A stretch of DNA of 64,000 bases from an uncultured Kordia sp. (GTDB lineage: Bacteria; Bacteroidota; Bacteroidia; Flavobacteriales; Flavobacteriaceae): assembly GCF_947496985.1 (NCBI RefSeq), contig NZ_CANMEZ010000004.1, positions 434,001-498,000 of the forward strand, given 5' to 3'. This document shows positions 37,089 through 44,654 of the stretch, piece by piece (within the stretch, counting starts at the first letter, position 1; each line of letters opens with the position of its first letter). The translations under genes were made by a program, and so were the position numbers. Below the pieces are notes generated by a model. The model was not told the DNA's origin and ran no database searches. It saw only the letters and a list, made by a program, of their open reading frames with translations.

Positions 37089-37385
37089 ATGTTTGTACGC
37101 ATCGTAAAAATGAGTTTTCACAAAGAAAATATTCCTGCATTTTTAGAAATGTTTGATGAAAAGAAAGCTGCTATAAAAAATAGAGAAGGTTGCGAGTTTT
37201 TAGAGTTATATCAAGACAAAACAAATCCTGAAATTTTCTTTACCTACAGTCATTGGAAACATGTAGATAATTTAGAAGCATATCGAAATTCAGAATTGTT
37301 TAAAAACGTTTGGAAACAAACGAAAGCAATGTTTAACGACAAGCCATATGCATGGAGTGTTGATAAATTAGTAAGTTTATCTTGA
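37089..37385 (+). CDS. Putative quinol monooxygenase (ABM family)
   Basis: A 98-residue single antibiotic-biosynthesis-monooxygenase (dimeric alpha-beta barrel) domain: FVRIVKMSFHKENIPAFLEM, then GCEFLELYQDKTNP, FFTYSHWKHVDNLEAYRNSE, FKNVWKQTKAMF. The length is normal for the YgiN-like type. The true substrate is unknown; many relatives act on quinols or just bind them. It is downstream of, and probably co-transcribed with, the SAM hydrolase. Confidence 0.85.
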   Translation: MFVRIVKMSFHKENIPAFLEMFDEKKAAIKNREGCEFLELYQDKTNPEIFFTYSHWKHVDNLEAYRNSELFKNVWKQTKAMFNDKPYAWSVDKLVSLS

Positions 37386-37462
37386 AAAGTGAATACTAGA
37401 ATTTAGAACCAAACGTTACACAATAATATATTCTGTAAAAAGAATAGTTAGTTAAAAATTAT

Positions 37463-38278
37463 ATGTTAAGATCATTATACTATAGTTTATCGCCCAAACA
37501 ACGCCTATTACTGAGACGAGTAGTATATTTCCCTATTGATCTTTTTAGAAAACGACAAGAGCTGGAACCACCAAAAGGATATATTTACACAGGTCCTGGA
37601 AATTATATTGAAATTGGAGCAACCTTTTTTGAATATTTCAAAACATACGGAAACATTAAACCAAACAGCCGTATTTTAGATATTGGTTCAGGAATTGGAC
37701 GTATGGCAATTCCGTTTACAAAGTTTTTAAACACTGAAGGTACATACAAAGGGTTTGATGTTGTTGCTTTAGGTGTAGATTGGTGCACAGAAAATATCAC
37801 TTCAAAATATCCAAACTTTACTTTTACACATACACCATTAAAAAACGACTTATATAACTTAAATACGAATGACGAGGCAAAAGATTTTACATTTCCATAT
37901 GAAAATTCAAGCTTTGACTTTGCTTTCTTAACGTCTGTATTTACACATATGATGCCTGATGATGTATTACATTATTTAGGTGAAATCAATCGTGTATTGA
38001 ATACCGATAAAATATGCTTGGCTACGTTTTTTATTTTAGATGAAGTATCAAAAAAGAAAATGTTGTCTACACACATGAATTTTAGTGTTAATCATGGAGA
38101 TTATGCATTGATGGATGAAAAAGTAAAAGAAGCCAATGTTGCTTTTGACAAAAATTATATTTTTACACAGTTTGAAGCAAAAGGCTTTGAAATTGTACAC
38201 TTTTTTCCAGGTACTTGGTCTGGAAGAACAGAAAACACACTATCATTCCAAGATATTATTGTATTAAAAAAGAACTAA
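37463..38278 (+). CDS. Class I SAM-dependent methyltransferase
   Basis: A 271-residue cytoplasmic methyltransferase. Motif I is SRILDIGSGIGRMAIPFTKF; later motifs are the segment TYKGFDVVALGVDWCTENI and FDFAFLTSVFTHMMPDDVLHYL. The target is unknown. The stop codon abuts the gldF ATG (no spacing), so it is probably translated from the same mRNA as gldF and gldG; a role in gliding is only suggested by that. Confidence 0.88.
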   Translation: MLRSLYYSLSPKQRLLLRRVVYFPIDLFRKRQELEPPKGYIYTGPGNYIEIGATFFEYFKTYGNIKPNSRILDIGSGIGRMAIPFTKFLNTEGTYKGFDVVALGVDWCTENITSKYPNFTFTHTPLKNDLYNLNTNDEAKDFTFPYENSSFDFAFLTSVFTHMMPDDVLHYLGEINRVLNTDKICLATFFILDEVSKKKMLSTHMNFSVNHGDYALMDEKVKEANVAFDKNYIFTQFEAKGFEIVHFFPGTWSGRTENTLSFQDIIVLKKN

Positions 38279-39004
38279 ATGCTCGCAATACTCAAAAAAG
38301 AAATCAATTCATTTTTCTCCTCATCCATTGGATATTTGGTGATTGCTTTATTTTTAATTCTCAACGGATTATTCCTGTGGTTTTTTAAAAGTGACTTCAA
38401 TATTTTCGATTATGGATTTGCCGATTTAACGCCATTTTTCACCTTAGCACCTTGGATTCTTATCTTTTTGATTCCTGCGATTACCATGCGTAGCTTTTCT
38501 GAAGAAAAACGTTTAGGAACGCTTGAATTGTTATTAACGAAACCAATTTCAGGTTGGCACATTGTACTTGGAAAATATTTTGGGGCATTTGTATTAATAC
38601 TTATAGCCTTATTGCCAACATTATTATATGTATACACAGTATATTGTTTAGGAAGTCCTATTGGAAACTTAGATGTTGGAAGCACGCTTGGCTCCTACTT
38701 TGGTTTGCTATTTTTAATTGCTGCATATACAAGTATTGGTATATTTACATCAACGCTTTCGCAGAATCAAATTGTAGCCTTTATCATGTCCGTTTTCATT
38801 TGCTTCTTTATGTATTTTGGGTTTGAAGGCATTGCAAGTGCTGATGTTTTTGGTGATTTTAATAGTTTAATCGAAAAGTTAGGAATGAAAACACACTTTG
38901 ATAGTATTGCACGTGGTGTAATTGATACAAGAGATGTTGTGTATTTCCTAAGTGTGACTATTTTCTTTTTATTCTTAACTGTATTACAATTAAAAAAACG
39001 ATAA
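38279..39004 (+). CDS. gldF: Gliding-motility ABC transporter permease GldF
   Basis: A 241-residue ABC-2-type permease with six membrane helices. It has the family features SYIGYLVIALFLILNGLFLWFF-like first helix, TMRSFSEEKRLGTLELLLTK (coupling region) and a typical length for GldF. It forms, with GldG and the ATPase GldA (not in the window), the Gld ABC transporter that accompanies gliding in Bacteroidota. It is followed after 2 bp by gldG. Confidence 0.92.
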   Translation: MLAILKKEINSFFSSSIGYLVIALFLILNGLFLWFFKSDFNIFDYGFADLTPFFTLAPWILIFLIPAITMRSFSEEKRLGTLELLLTKPISGWHIVLGKYFGAFVLILIALLPTLLYVYTVYCLGSPIGNLDVGSTLGSYFGLLFLIAAYTSIGIFTSTLSQNQIVAFIMSVFICFFMYFGFEGIASADVFGDFNSLIEKLGMKTHFDSIARGVIDTRDVVYFLSVTIFFLFLTVLQLKKR

Positions 39005-39006
39005 GC

Positions 39007-40668
39007 TTGAAGAAAGAACTTAACATTCCTACAAAAATTATATTACTAATTGTAGTACTCATTATTGTGAATGCTATTGCAAGTAGTGTTTTTACACGTT
39101 TTGATTTAACCCAAGACAAACGTTATACACTTTCAGAAGCTTCAAAAAGCACATTAAAAGATGTTGCATCTCCAATTATAATTGATGTATTTCTAAAAGG
39201 TAATTTCCCTGCTGATTATAAACGTTTGGCTACTGAAACCGAACAATTGTTAGAAGAGTTTTCTGCGTACAATTCAAATATAAAATTCAAATTCATTGAT
39301 CCTATTGAAGAAGGTGCCGAAGAATTTTTGATCAATAGAGTTGGTATACAACCAAAATATATCACAGAAGAAGCGACAAACAAAATTTCACGCGAACGTG
39401 TATTTCCATGGGCAGTGGCTACGTATGGCAACAAATCTGTCAAAGTACCTTTATACAAAAACAACTTAGCAAGTTCTGATGAAGAAAAAATTGCAAGTTC
39501 TGTACAGCATTTAGAATATGCATTTGCAGATGCTTTTACTAAATTGACCTTACTAGAAAAACAAACTATTGCTATTTTAAGAGGTCATGGAGAATTAGAA
39601 GATGTGTACATTTCAAGCTTTTTACAAACGTTAAAAGAGTATTATAAAATTGCACCTTTCGATTTAACTGCTTTTGCTGAAAATCCTGAGAAATCTTTAG
39701 AGAACTTAAAGCGTTTTGATTTAGCTATTGTTCCTAAACCAACAAAAGCATTTACAGACGACGAAAAATATATTTTAGATCAATATACTGTAAACGGTGG
39801 AAAATCAGTATGGTTAGTAGATAATGTACAAGCAGAAATGGACAGTTTGTATAATGCAAGTGGCGAAACACTAGCTTTCCCAAGAGATTTGCGCATGCGC
39901 GATTTTTTCTTTGACTATGGAATTAGAATCAATTCGAAATTGGTAAACGATATGCAATGCGCACCTATTATGATGGCTGTTGGTGAAGACAATAACACAC
40001 AGTTTTTACCTATTCAATGGCGTTACAATCCGTTAGTAAACCCTACTTTAAAACATCCAATTACAAATAATACGAATTTAGTAAAGTTTGAATTTGCCAA
40101 TCAAATTGATACACTAAAAAGTAGTACAAAAAAGACCATTCTTCTAAAAAGTTCAGAGCTTTCAAAGTTAGAAGGTGTTCCTAAACCTATTTCATTATCT
40201 GTTATTGAAAAAGAGCCAAAAGCAGAAGAATACGAAGGCAAAGGAAATCAAAACTTAGCCGTTTTATTAGAAGGAACGTTTACATCTATGTATAAAAATA
40301 GAGTGAAACCTTTTCAACTGGACAATTCAAAAAATGAAGGAATATCTAAAATGTTGGTCATTGCAGATGGTGATGTAATTAAAAATCAAGTTACACGCGG
40401 ACGACCACAAGAACTCGGTTTTGATATTGCCACAAAACGTCAATACGGAAACAAAGAATTCTTACTAAATTCTGTAAATTACCTCTTAGACAACAACGGA
40501 CTTATAAACATTCGATCAAAAGAATTAAAATTAGCCTTCCTAGATACTGAAAAAGTTTTAGAAGAAAAATCCTTTTGGCAAACGATAAACATTGGGTTTC
40601 CTCTGGCTATATTAGCATTTTTTGGAGTTGTATTTGCGTATATTAGAAAGCGTAACTATGCGAAATAG
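39007..40668 (+). CDS. gldG: Gliding-motility ABC transporter substrate-binding protein GldG
   Basis: A 553-residue protein: N-terminal membrane helix (IILLIVVLIIVNAIASSVF), a large periplasmic region starting FDLTQDKRYTLSEASK, and a C-terminal membrane helix (IGFPLAILAFFGVVFAYI). This is the GldG layout (ABC-type uncharacterised transport system, N-terminal plus DUF4350-like parts). The start is TTG at 39007, 2 bp after the gldF stop; no ATG would keep the first helix. It is translationally coupled with gldF. Confidence 0.93.
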   Translation: MKKELNIPTKIILLIVVLIIVNAIASSVFTRFDLTQDKRYTLSEASKSTLKDVASPIIIDVFLKGNFPADYKRLATETEQLLEEFSAYNSNIKFKFIDPIEEGAEEFLINRVGIQPKYITEEATNKISRERVFPWAVATYGNKSVKVPLYKNNLASSDEEKIASSVQHLEYAFADAFTKLTLLEKQTIAILRGHGELEDVYISSFLQTLKEYYKIAPFDLTAFAENPEKSLENLKRFDLAIVPKPTKAFTDDEKYILDQYTVNGGKSVWLVDNVQAEMDSLYNASGETLAFPRDLRMRDFFFDYGIRINSKLVNDMQCAPIMMAVGEDNNTQFLPIQWRYNPLVNPTLKHPITNNTNLVKFEFANQIDTLKSSTKKTILLKSSELSKLEGVPKPISLSVIEKEPKAEEYEGKGNQNLAVLLEGTFTSMYKNRVKPFQLDNSKNEGISKMLVIADGDVIKNQVTRGRPQELGFDIATKRQYGNKEFLLNSVNYLLDNNGLINIRSKELKLAFLDTEKVLEEKSFWQTINIGFPLAILAFFGVVFAYIRKRNYAK

Positions 40669-40788
40669 TTGTTAATAAGTTTCTTTCCTTTACAACGACA
40701 TTTGAAATATATTTGTAGGAATACAAAAAAGTGCTTTCCATACGGCAATTTAGCTACTAAAAAGCTATGTAATTTAGTTAGGAAGCAT

Positions 40789-40796
40789 TATTTTTG
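40789..40796 (+). promoter_or_regulatory. Putative -7 box of the dnaN promoter
   Basis: TATTTTTG fits the Bacteroidota TAnnTTTG box, 23 bp before the dnaN ATG. The upstream TTG (-33) is not clear, so support is modest. Confidence 0.4.
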
Positions 40797-40819
40797 AACT
40801 TTAAATAGAACACAAACAC

Positions 40820-41938
40820 ATGAAATTTATTGTATCCAGCACCTATTTATTAAAGCAGCTTCAAGTTTTAGGAGGCGTTATTAATAATAGCAATACCTTA
40901 CCAATTTTAGATAATTTTCTTTTTGAATTAAACCAAAACGAACTTACGGTATCAGCTTCTGACTTAGAAACTACGATGTCTTCAAAATTAGATGTAGAAT
41001 CTGATAGTGAAGGAAGTGTTGCAGTTCCAGCAAAGTTATTATTAGATACTCTAAAAACGTTTCCAGAGCAACCTTTAACTTTTGTTGTGGAAGATAACAA
41101 TACAGTTGAAATTAGCTCTAACCACGGTAAATATGCCTTAGCATATGCTGATGGCGCTGAATTTCCACATGCAGTTGAATTAAAAGACCCAAGTTCTACA
41201 ACAATTGCAGGACATGTGTTGGCAACAGCAATTAGTAAAACTATTTTTGCTTCAGGTAACGATGATTTACGTCCAGTAATGAGTGGTGTATTTTTCCAGT
41301 TTTCACAAGAAAACTTAACATTTGTTGCTACGGATGCACACAAATTGGTAAAATACCAACGTACAGACTTACACGCTTCACAAGTTGCTGAATTTATTAT
41401 GCCAAAGAAACCTTTAACCTTATTAAAAGGAATTTTAGGAGGAAGCGAAGATGAAGTTACTATTGAATATAACGATAGTAATGCAAAGTTTACGTTTGAT
41501 AATACTGTTTTAATCTGTCGTTTAATTGATGGAAAATATCCAAACTATGAAGCAGTAATTCCGAAAGAGAATCCAAATAAGTTAGAGATTAACAGAAATC
41601 AATTTTTAAACTCTGTACGTCGTGTTAGTATTTTCTCTAACAAAACAACGCACCAAATTCGTTTAAAAATTGCTGGAGCTGAATTAAATATTTCTGCCGA
41701 AGATATTGATTATTCTAACAAAGCAGAAGAACGTTTAACATGTGATTATCAAGGAGATGATATGCAAATTGGGTTCAACTCACGTTTCTTAACAGAAATG
41801 ATCAATAACTTAAATTCTGATGATGTTTCTTTAGAAATGTCATTACCAAACAGAGCTGGAATCTTAACTCCTATTGATGGATTAGAAGATGGTGAACACA
41901 TTACAATGTTAGTAATGCCAGTGATGTTGAATAATTAA
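40820..41938 (+). CDS. dnaN: DNA polymerase III subunit beta (sliding clamp)
   Basis: A 372-residue sliding clamp, the normal length for the family, which tethers replicative polymerase to DNA. It shows three homologous DnaN domains: the first starts MKFIVSSTYLLKQLQVLGGV, the second contains DDLRPVMSGVFFQF and FVATDAHKLVKYQ, and the third has LIDGKYPNYEAVIP and ends DGLEDGEHITMLVMPVMLNN. It is a stand-alone gene with its own promoter and a 32-bp terminator; dnaA and recF are not adjacent. Confidence 0.98.
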   Translation: MKFIVSSTYLLKQLQVLGGVINNSNTLPILDNFLFELNQNELTVSASDLETTMSSKLDVESDSEGSVAVPAKLLLDTLKTFPEQPLTFVVEDNNTVEISSNHGKYALAYADGAEFPHAVELKDPSSTTIAGHVLATAISKTIFASGNDDLRPVMSGVFFQFSQENLTFVATDAHKLVKYQRTDLHASQVAEFIMPKKPLTLLKGILGGSEDEVTIEYNDSNAKFTFDNTVLICRLIDGKYPNYEAVIPKENPNKLEINRNQFLNSVRRVSIFSNKTTHQIRLKIAGAELNISAEDIDYSNKAEERLTCDYQGDDMQIGFNSRFLTEMINNLNSDDVSLEMSLPNRAGILTPIDGLEDGEHITMLVMPVMLNN

Positions 41939-42007
41939 ATTTAGGGATTAGGTTTTGGGAATTAGGCATTAGTGCAAAATTCTAGAAACTTAAACTAACA
42001 ATACAGA

Positions 42008-42039
42008 AAAAGCCGTTATACAATTGTATAACGGCTTTT
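42008..42039 (+). terminator. Terminator after dnaN (32-bp perfect palindrome)
   Basis: The half AAAAGCCGTTATACAA is followed at once by its complement. A T-rich tail follows. It lies between convergent dnaN and the DUF4870 gene, so it may serve both. Confidence 0.85.
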
Positions 42040-42104
42040 ATATTTTTATAATTATTTAAGATAGAATACTCAATACTTACATCTTGATTCTAACTTCTAA
42101 CTTT

Positions 42105-42443
42105 TTATAATAATTTTAGTGTCATTGGGTAATATGGTTCATTTCCATTGCTTACTTTGATAGCATTTATAATTGGCATAACAAATAATAATACAGCAAC
42201 TGTTAGCATTAATAATAATCCTAAACCAAATACTAAAATTAAAGGTATAGATGCTATAGCATAAATAATCATGCTTAATTGAAAGTTTACAATTTGCTTC
42301 CCTTGTTCGTCCATTTCATACACGTCATTTTTATTACAAGCCCAAAGAATTAATGGAACTATTAGACTTCCAAAACCTAATACAAAGCTTGATAACTGAC
42401 TTAAATGTGTGATAACTATTAATTGATTGTCTTTACGTCTCAT
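42105..42443 (-). CDS. DUF4870 domain membrane protein
   Basis: A 112-residue protein with three membrane helices. It has the DUF4870 layout: an N-terminal LSSFVLGFGSLIVPLILWAC, a cytoplasmic DEQGKQIVNFQLSMIIY motif and a long C-terminal hydrophobic pair, ending near the NEPYYPMTLKLL tail. Function is unknown; such proteins are widespread in bacteria. Convergent with dnaN. Confidence 0.85.
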   Translation of the reverse strand: MRRKDNQLIVITHLSQLSSFVLGFGSLIVPLILWACNKNDVYEMDEQGKQIVNFQLSMIIYAIASIPLILVFGLGLLLMLTVAVLLFVMPIINAIKVSNGNEPYYPMTLKLL

Positions 42444-42605
42444 AATGCTAAATGTTTTTGATTGATGCTTATATGACGTAGAAAAATATATTTTGTTACA
42501 GTTTTCGTCAAATTCTCAAATAGCAAACTGTTAAGTACGGTCAAACCGTAAACTATTGATGATTCATTTTTATACTTTCTTCCTTAATAATCAAAACTTT
42601 ATATT

Positions 42606-42737
42606 ATGTTAAAGAACATTTTAAATCTTGAAGGTGTTAAAACACTACACAAAAAAGAACAAACAGAAATAAACGGAGGTATTGTATGTGCTTGTATTTA
42701 TTGGGACGATTCTAAAGGATGGTGGGCATGTTGTTAA
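42606..42737 (+). CDS. Short GG-leader Cys-rich peptide precursor
   Basis: A 43-residue ORF (44 codons with stop). The leader LKNILNLEGVKTLHKKEQTE then INGG has the KNILNxxG...EQ...GG pattern of the six-Cys peptides at 28-29 kb. The core is only 18 residues (IVCACIYWDDSKGWWACC), with four Cys and an unusual Trp/Tyr/Asp content. It starts a second peptide cluster. TAAACTATTGAT about 50 bp upstream resembles sequences before two other peptide genes. Confidence 0.7.
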   Translation: MLKNILNLEGVKTLHKKEQTEINGGIVCACIYWDDSKGWWACC

Positions 42738-42900
42738 TATTATTAGCAAAGTAAATTTGTAACGCTGTATAAGCTATTGATTCGTTTTTTTAAGACTGTA
42801 CTAATAGCTATTTTCTTAAGTTTTATAACTCATAAATGATTCGACTCTTGGTTGTTTCAATAATAGAGTGTATCCTAATTTTAATTTAAAATTTATTACC

Positions 42901-43065
42901 ATGAAAAAAAGAAATCTAAAGCTGTTAAAACTTAATAAGCAGTTTATTTCAAAAATTAATGAAAATCAATTATCTAAAATTATTGGAGCCGATGGAACTT
43001 CTCGTTGCCCTTCAATACGTGTAAAATGTGCCAATACTGATATTAGATTGACCAATTGCTTATAA
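42901..43065 (+). CDS. L1a-type leader peptide precursor (three Cys, GG degenerate)
   Basis: A 54-residue peptide starting at the ATG at 42901, which gives KKRNLKLLKLNKQFISKINE, the usual L1a leader; an upstream in-frame start at 42868 would add 11 residues before the leader and is unlikely. Where GG is expected it has IIGADG, so normal GG cleavage is uncertain. The core has three Cys (SRCPSIRVKC, TNC). It may be a diverged or non-processed relative. Confidence 0.6.
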   Translation: MKKRNLKLLKLNKQFISKINENQLSKIIGADGTSRCPSIRVKCANTDIRLTNCL

Positions 43066-43136
43066 TATAGAATAACTTTAAGAGCGAGCTAAGGCGAGCT
43101 TTTCTTTTCCCTTGATTATTAGAGTTAAATTGACTA

Positions 43137-43173
43137 TTCATTTTATAAATCAAACAGATTGTTTTATAAAACA
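43137..43173 (+). promoter_or_regulatory. Paired near-palindromes upstream of the 43246 peptide
   Basis: TTCATTTTATAAATCAAAC (43137-43155) and the perfect palindrome TGTTTTATAAAACA (43160-43173) have centres 21 bp apart, as before the 28130 and 29007 genes. They lie about 75-110 bp before the ATG. Confidence 0.6.
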
Positions 43174-43245
43174 GAAATTACTCTTCTTTTTACTCTCACG
43201 TTCATTATGTTACTTTGGACTATTATTAATCAAAACATAATTATC

Positions 43246-43401
43246 ATGAAAAAAAAGAATTTAAAATCGTTAAAGCTTAATAGAAATATGATTTCAAATT
43301 TGAAAAACGAGGAAACTAAAGGAGGAAAAAGAAATGATATTCAAACTGTATATAATAGTTGTTTAGAATATTACACATGTCCTGGATGCGAAGTTTCTTA
43401 A
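43246..43401 (+). CDS. L1a-type GG-leader peptide precursor (three Cys)
   Basis: A 51-residue peptide read from the ATG at 43246, giving KKKNLKSLKLNRNMISNLK then ETKGG, a typical L1a lanthipeptide leader; the longer ORF from 43159 adds a hydrophobic stretch that overlaps the palindromic boxes and is not credible. The core (KRNDIQTVYNSCLEYYTCPG then CEVS) has three Cys, with Tyr and few Ser/Thr. A UUCG-loop terminator follows. Confidence 0.7.
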   Translation: MKKKNLKSLKLNRNMISNLKNEETKGGKRNDIQTVYNSCLEYYTCPGCEVS

Positions 43402-43413
43402 AACATTTTTACT

Positions 43414-43440
43414 AGCGAACTTCGGTTCGCTTTTTTCTTT
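43414..43440 (+). terminator. Terminator after the 43246 peptide
   Basis: GCGAAC - TTCG - GTTCGC with a stable UUCG tetraloop, followed by T6. Confidence 0.85.
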
Positions 43441-43503
43441 TAATGAATCAACAAAACATCAACAAGGTTTTAAGTATTCTAGACATCTTAAGTGATTGAA
43501 GTA

Positions 43504-44652
43504 TTATACCTCAATTTCTTTAACCAACTTTTCTAACATTATCACACAACTATCCAATTGTTCTTGGGTTACGAATTCATTAGCGCGATGAGCTTGTTCT
43601 ATGCTTCCTGGGCCACAGATAATACTTTCATATCCAGCTTCATGAAATTGTCCAGCTTCAGCTGCATAAGCAACTGTTTGCCAAGTATAATTATCCGTTA
43701 ATTTCTGTACTAAACCAACAACACTATCAGTTTCTTTAGTATCCAACGCAGGAACTGGCGGATGTATTAACGTATTTGTTATTTTAAAATCAGAGAACTT
43801 TTTTTGTACTTCAATTTCTGTTTCTTCACAAAAAGTATAATAATCTTGAAATACTTGATGAATATTATCTTTAGGAATGACACGAATATCCCATTCAAAA
43901 CTACAATAATCTGCCACAATGTTTGTTGCTACACCTCCTTGAATCTGTCCAACATGTATTGTAGAATGTGGTGGATTGAAACGATCGTCCCTAGAAGTAG
44001 TTGCCATTGTTTTCATTTTATTTTCCAACCATAACATTAGTCGTGTACTTTCGTGAATGGCACTGATTTCTTTATGAATTCCACTACTATGTCCTGCAGA
44101 ACCATTTACTTCCGTTTTCACATAGCAAATTCCTTTTTTACCAATTACAGGTTGTAACAAACTTGGTTCGCCTATAATTGCATATTTAGGAGTTTCCGTA
44201 TATGTTTTTTTGATATGCTTTATTAAATCTGGCGCTGCTAAACAACCGATTTCTTCATCATAACTAAAAGCAAAATAGATCGGCTTTTTTAGTTTAGCTT
44301 TTATCATCGTTGGTAAAGTTGCTAAACAACACGCTACAAAACCTTTCATATCACAGCTTCCGCGTGCATATAGTTTGCCATTTTTTTCAGTTAAAACAAA
44401 TGGATCTGTCTCCCAAACTTGACCTTTTACGGGAACTACATCTGTATGTCCTGAAAGAATAACTCCACCATCAACCGCTGGTCCTATTCTGCAATGCAAA
44501 GAAGCTTTCGTATTTTCTTCATTTGGGACAAGCGTTGTAGCTATTCCATGAGACTCTATATAGTCTTTAATCCAATGAATAATAGTTAAATTACTTTCAC
44601 CTCCTAAGACTGGAAAGCTAACCAAATGACTTAATATTGTAGTTACGTTCAT
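43504..44652 (-). CDS. argE: M20-family acetylornithine deacetylase-like enzyme
   Basis: A 382-residue metal-dependent amidohydrolase of the M20 family. Motifs are SGHTDVVPVKGQVWETDPF (metal His/Asp), YARGSCDMKGFVA (bridging Asp), FSYDEEIGC (catalytic Glu) and EPSLLQPVIG; the dimerisation insert follows. It fits ArgE (N-acetylornithine to ornithine). It is not in an arginine operon but sits 2 bp after a YfcC-type transporter, so it may instead deacylate imported acyl-amino acids or dipeptides. The gene name is therefore provisional. Confidence 0.8.
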   Translation of the reverse strand: MNVTTILSHLVSFPVLGGESNLTIIHWIKDYIESHGIATTLVPNEENTKASLHCRIGPAVDGGVILSGHTDVVPVKGQVWETDPFVLTEKNGKLYARGSCDMKGFVACCLATLPTMIKAKLKKPIYFAFSYDEEIGCLAAPDLIKHIKKTYTETPKYAIIGEPSLLQPVIGKKGICYVKTEVNGSAGHSSGIHKEISAIHESTRLMLWLENKMKTMATTSRDDRFNPPHSTIHVGQIQGGVATNIVADYCSFEWDIRVIPKDNIHQVFQDYYTFCEETEIEVQKKFSDFKITNTLIHPPVPALDTKETDSVVGLVQKLTDNYTWQTVAYAAEAGQFHEAGYESIICGPGSIEQAHRANEFVTQEQLDSCVIMLEKLVKEIEV

Positions 44653-44654
44653 AA

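Noticed and set aside
40861-41343. 160-codon antisense ORF in dnaN
   Set aside because: The sense frame is a full-length sliding clamp; the antisense ORF has no recognisable features.
42008-42039. 32-bp palindrome after dnaN as an operator
   Set aside because: It lies between convergent gene ends and has A-run/T-run flanks, so a terminator explains it better.
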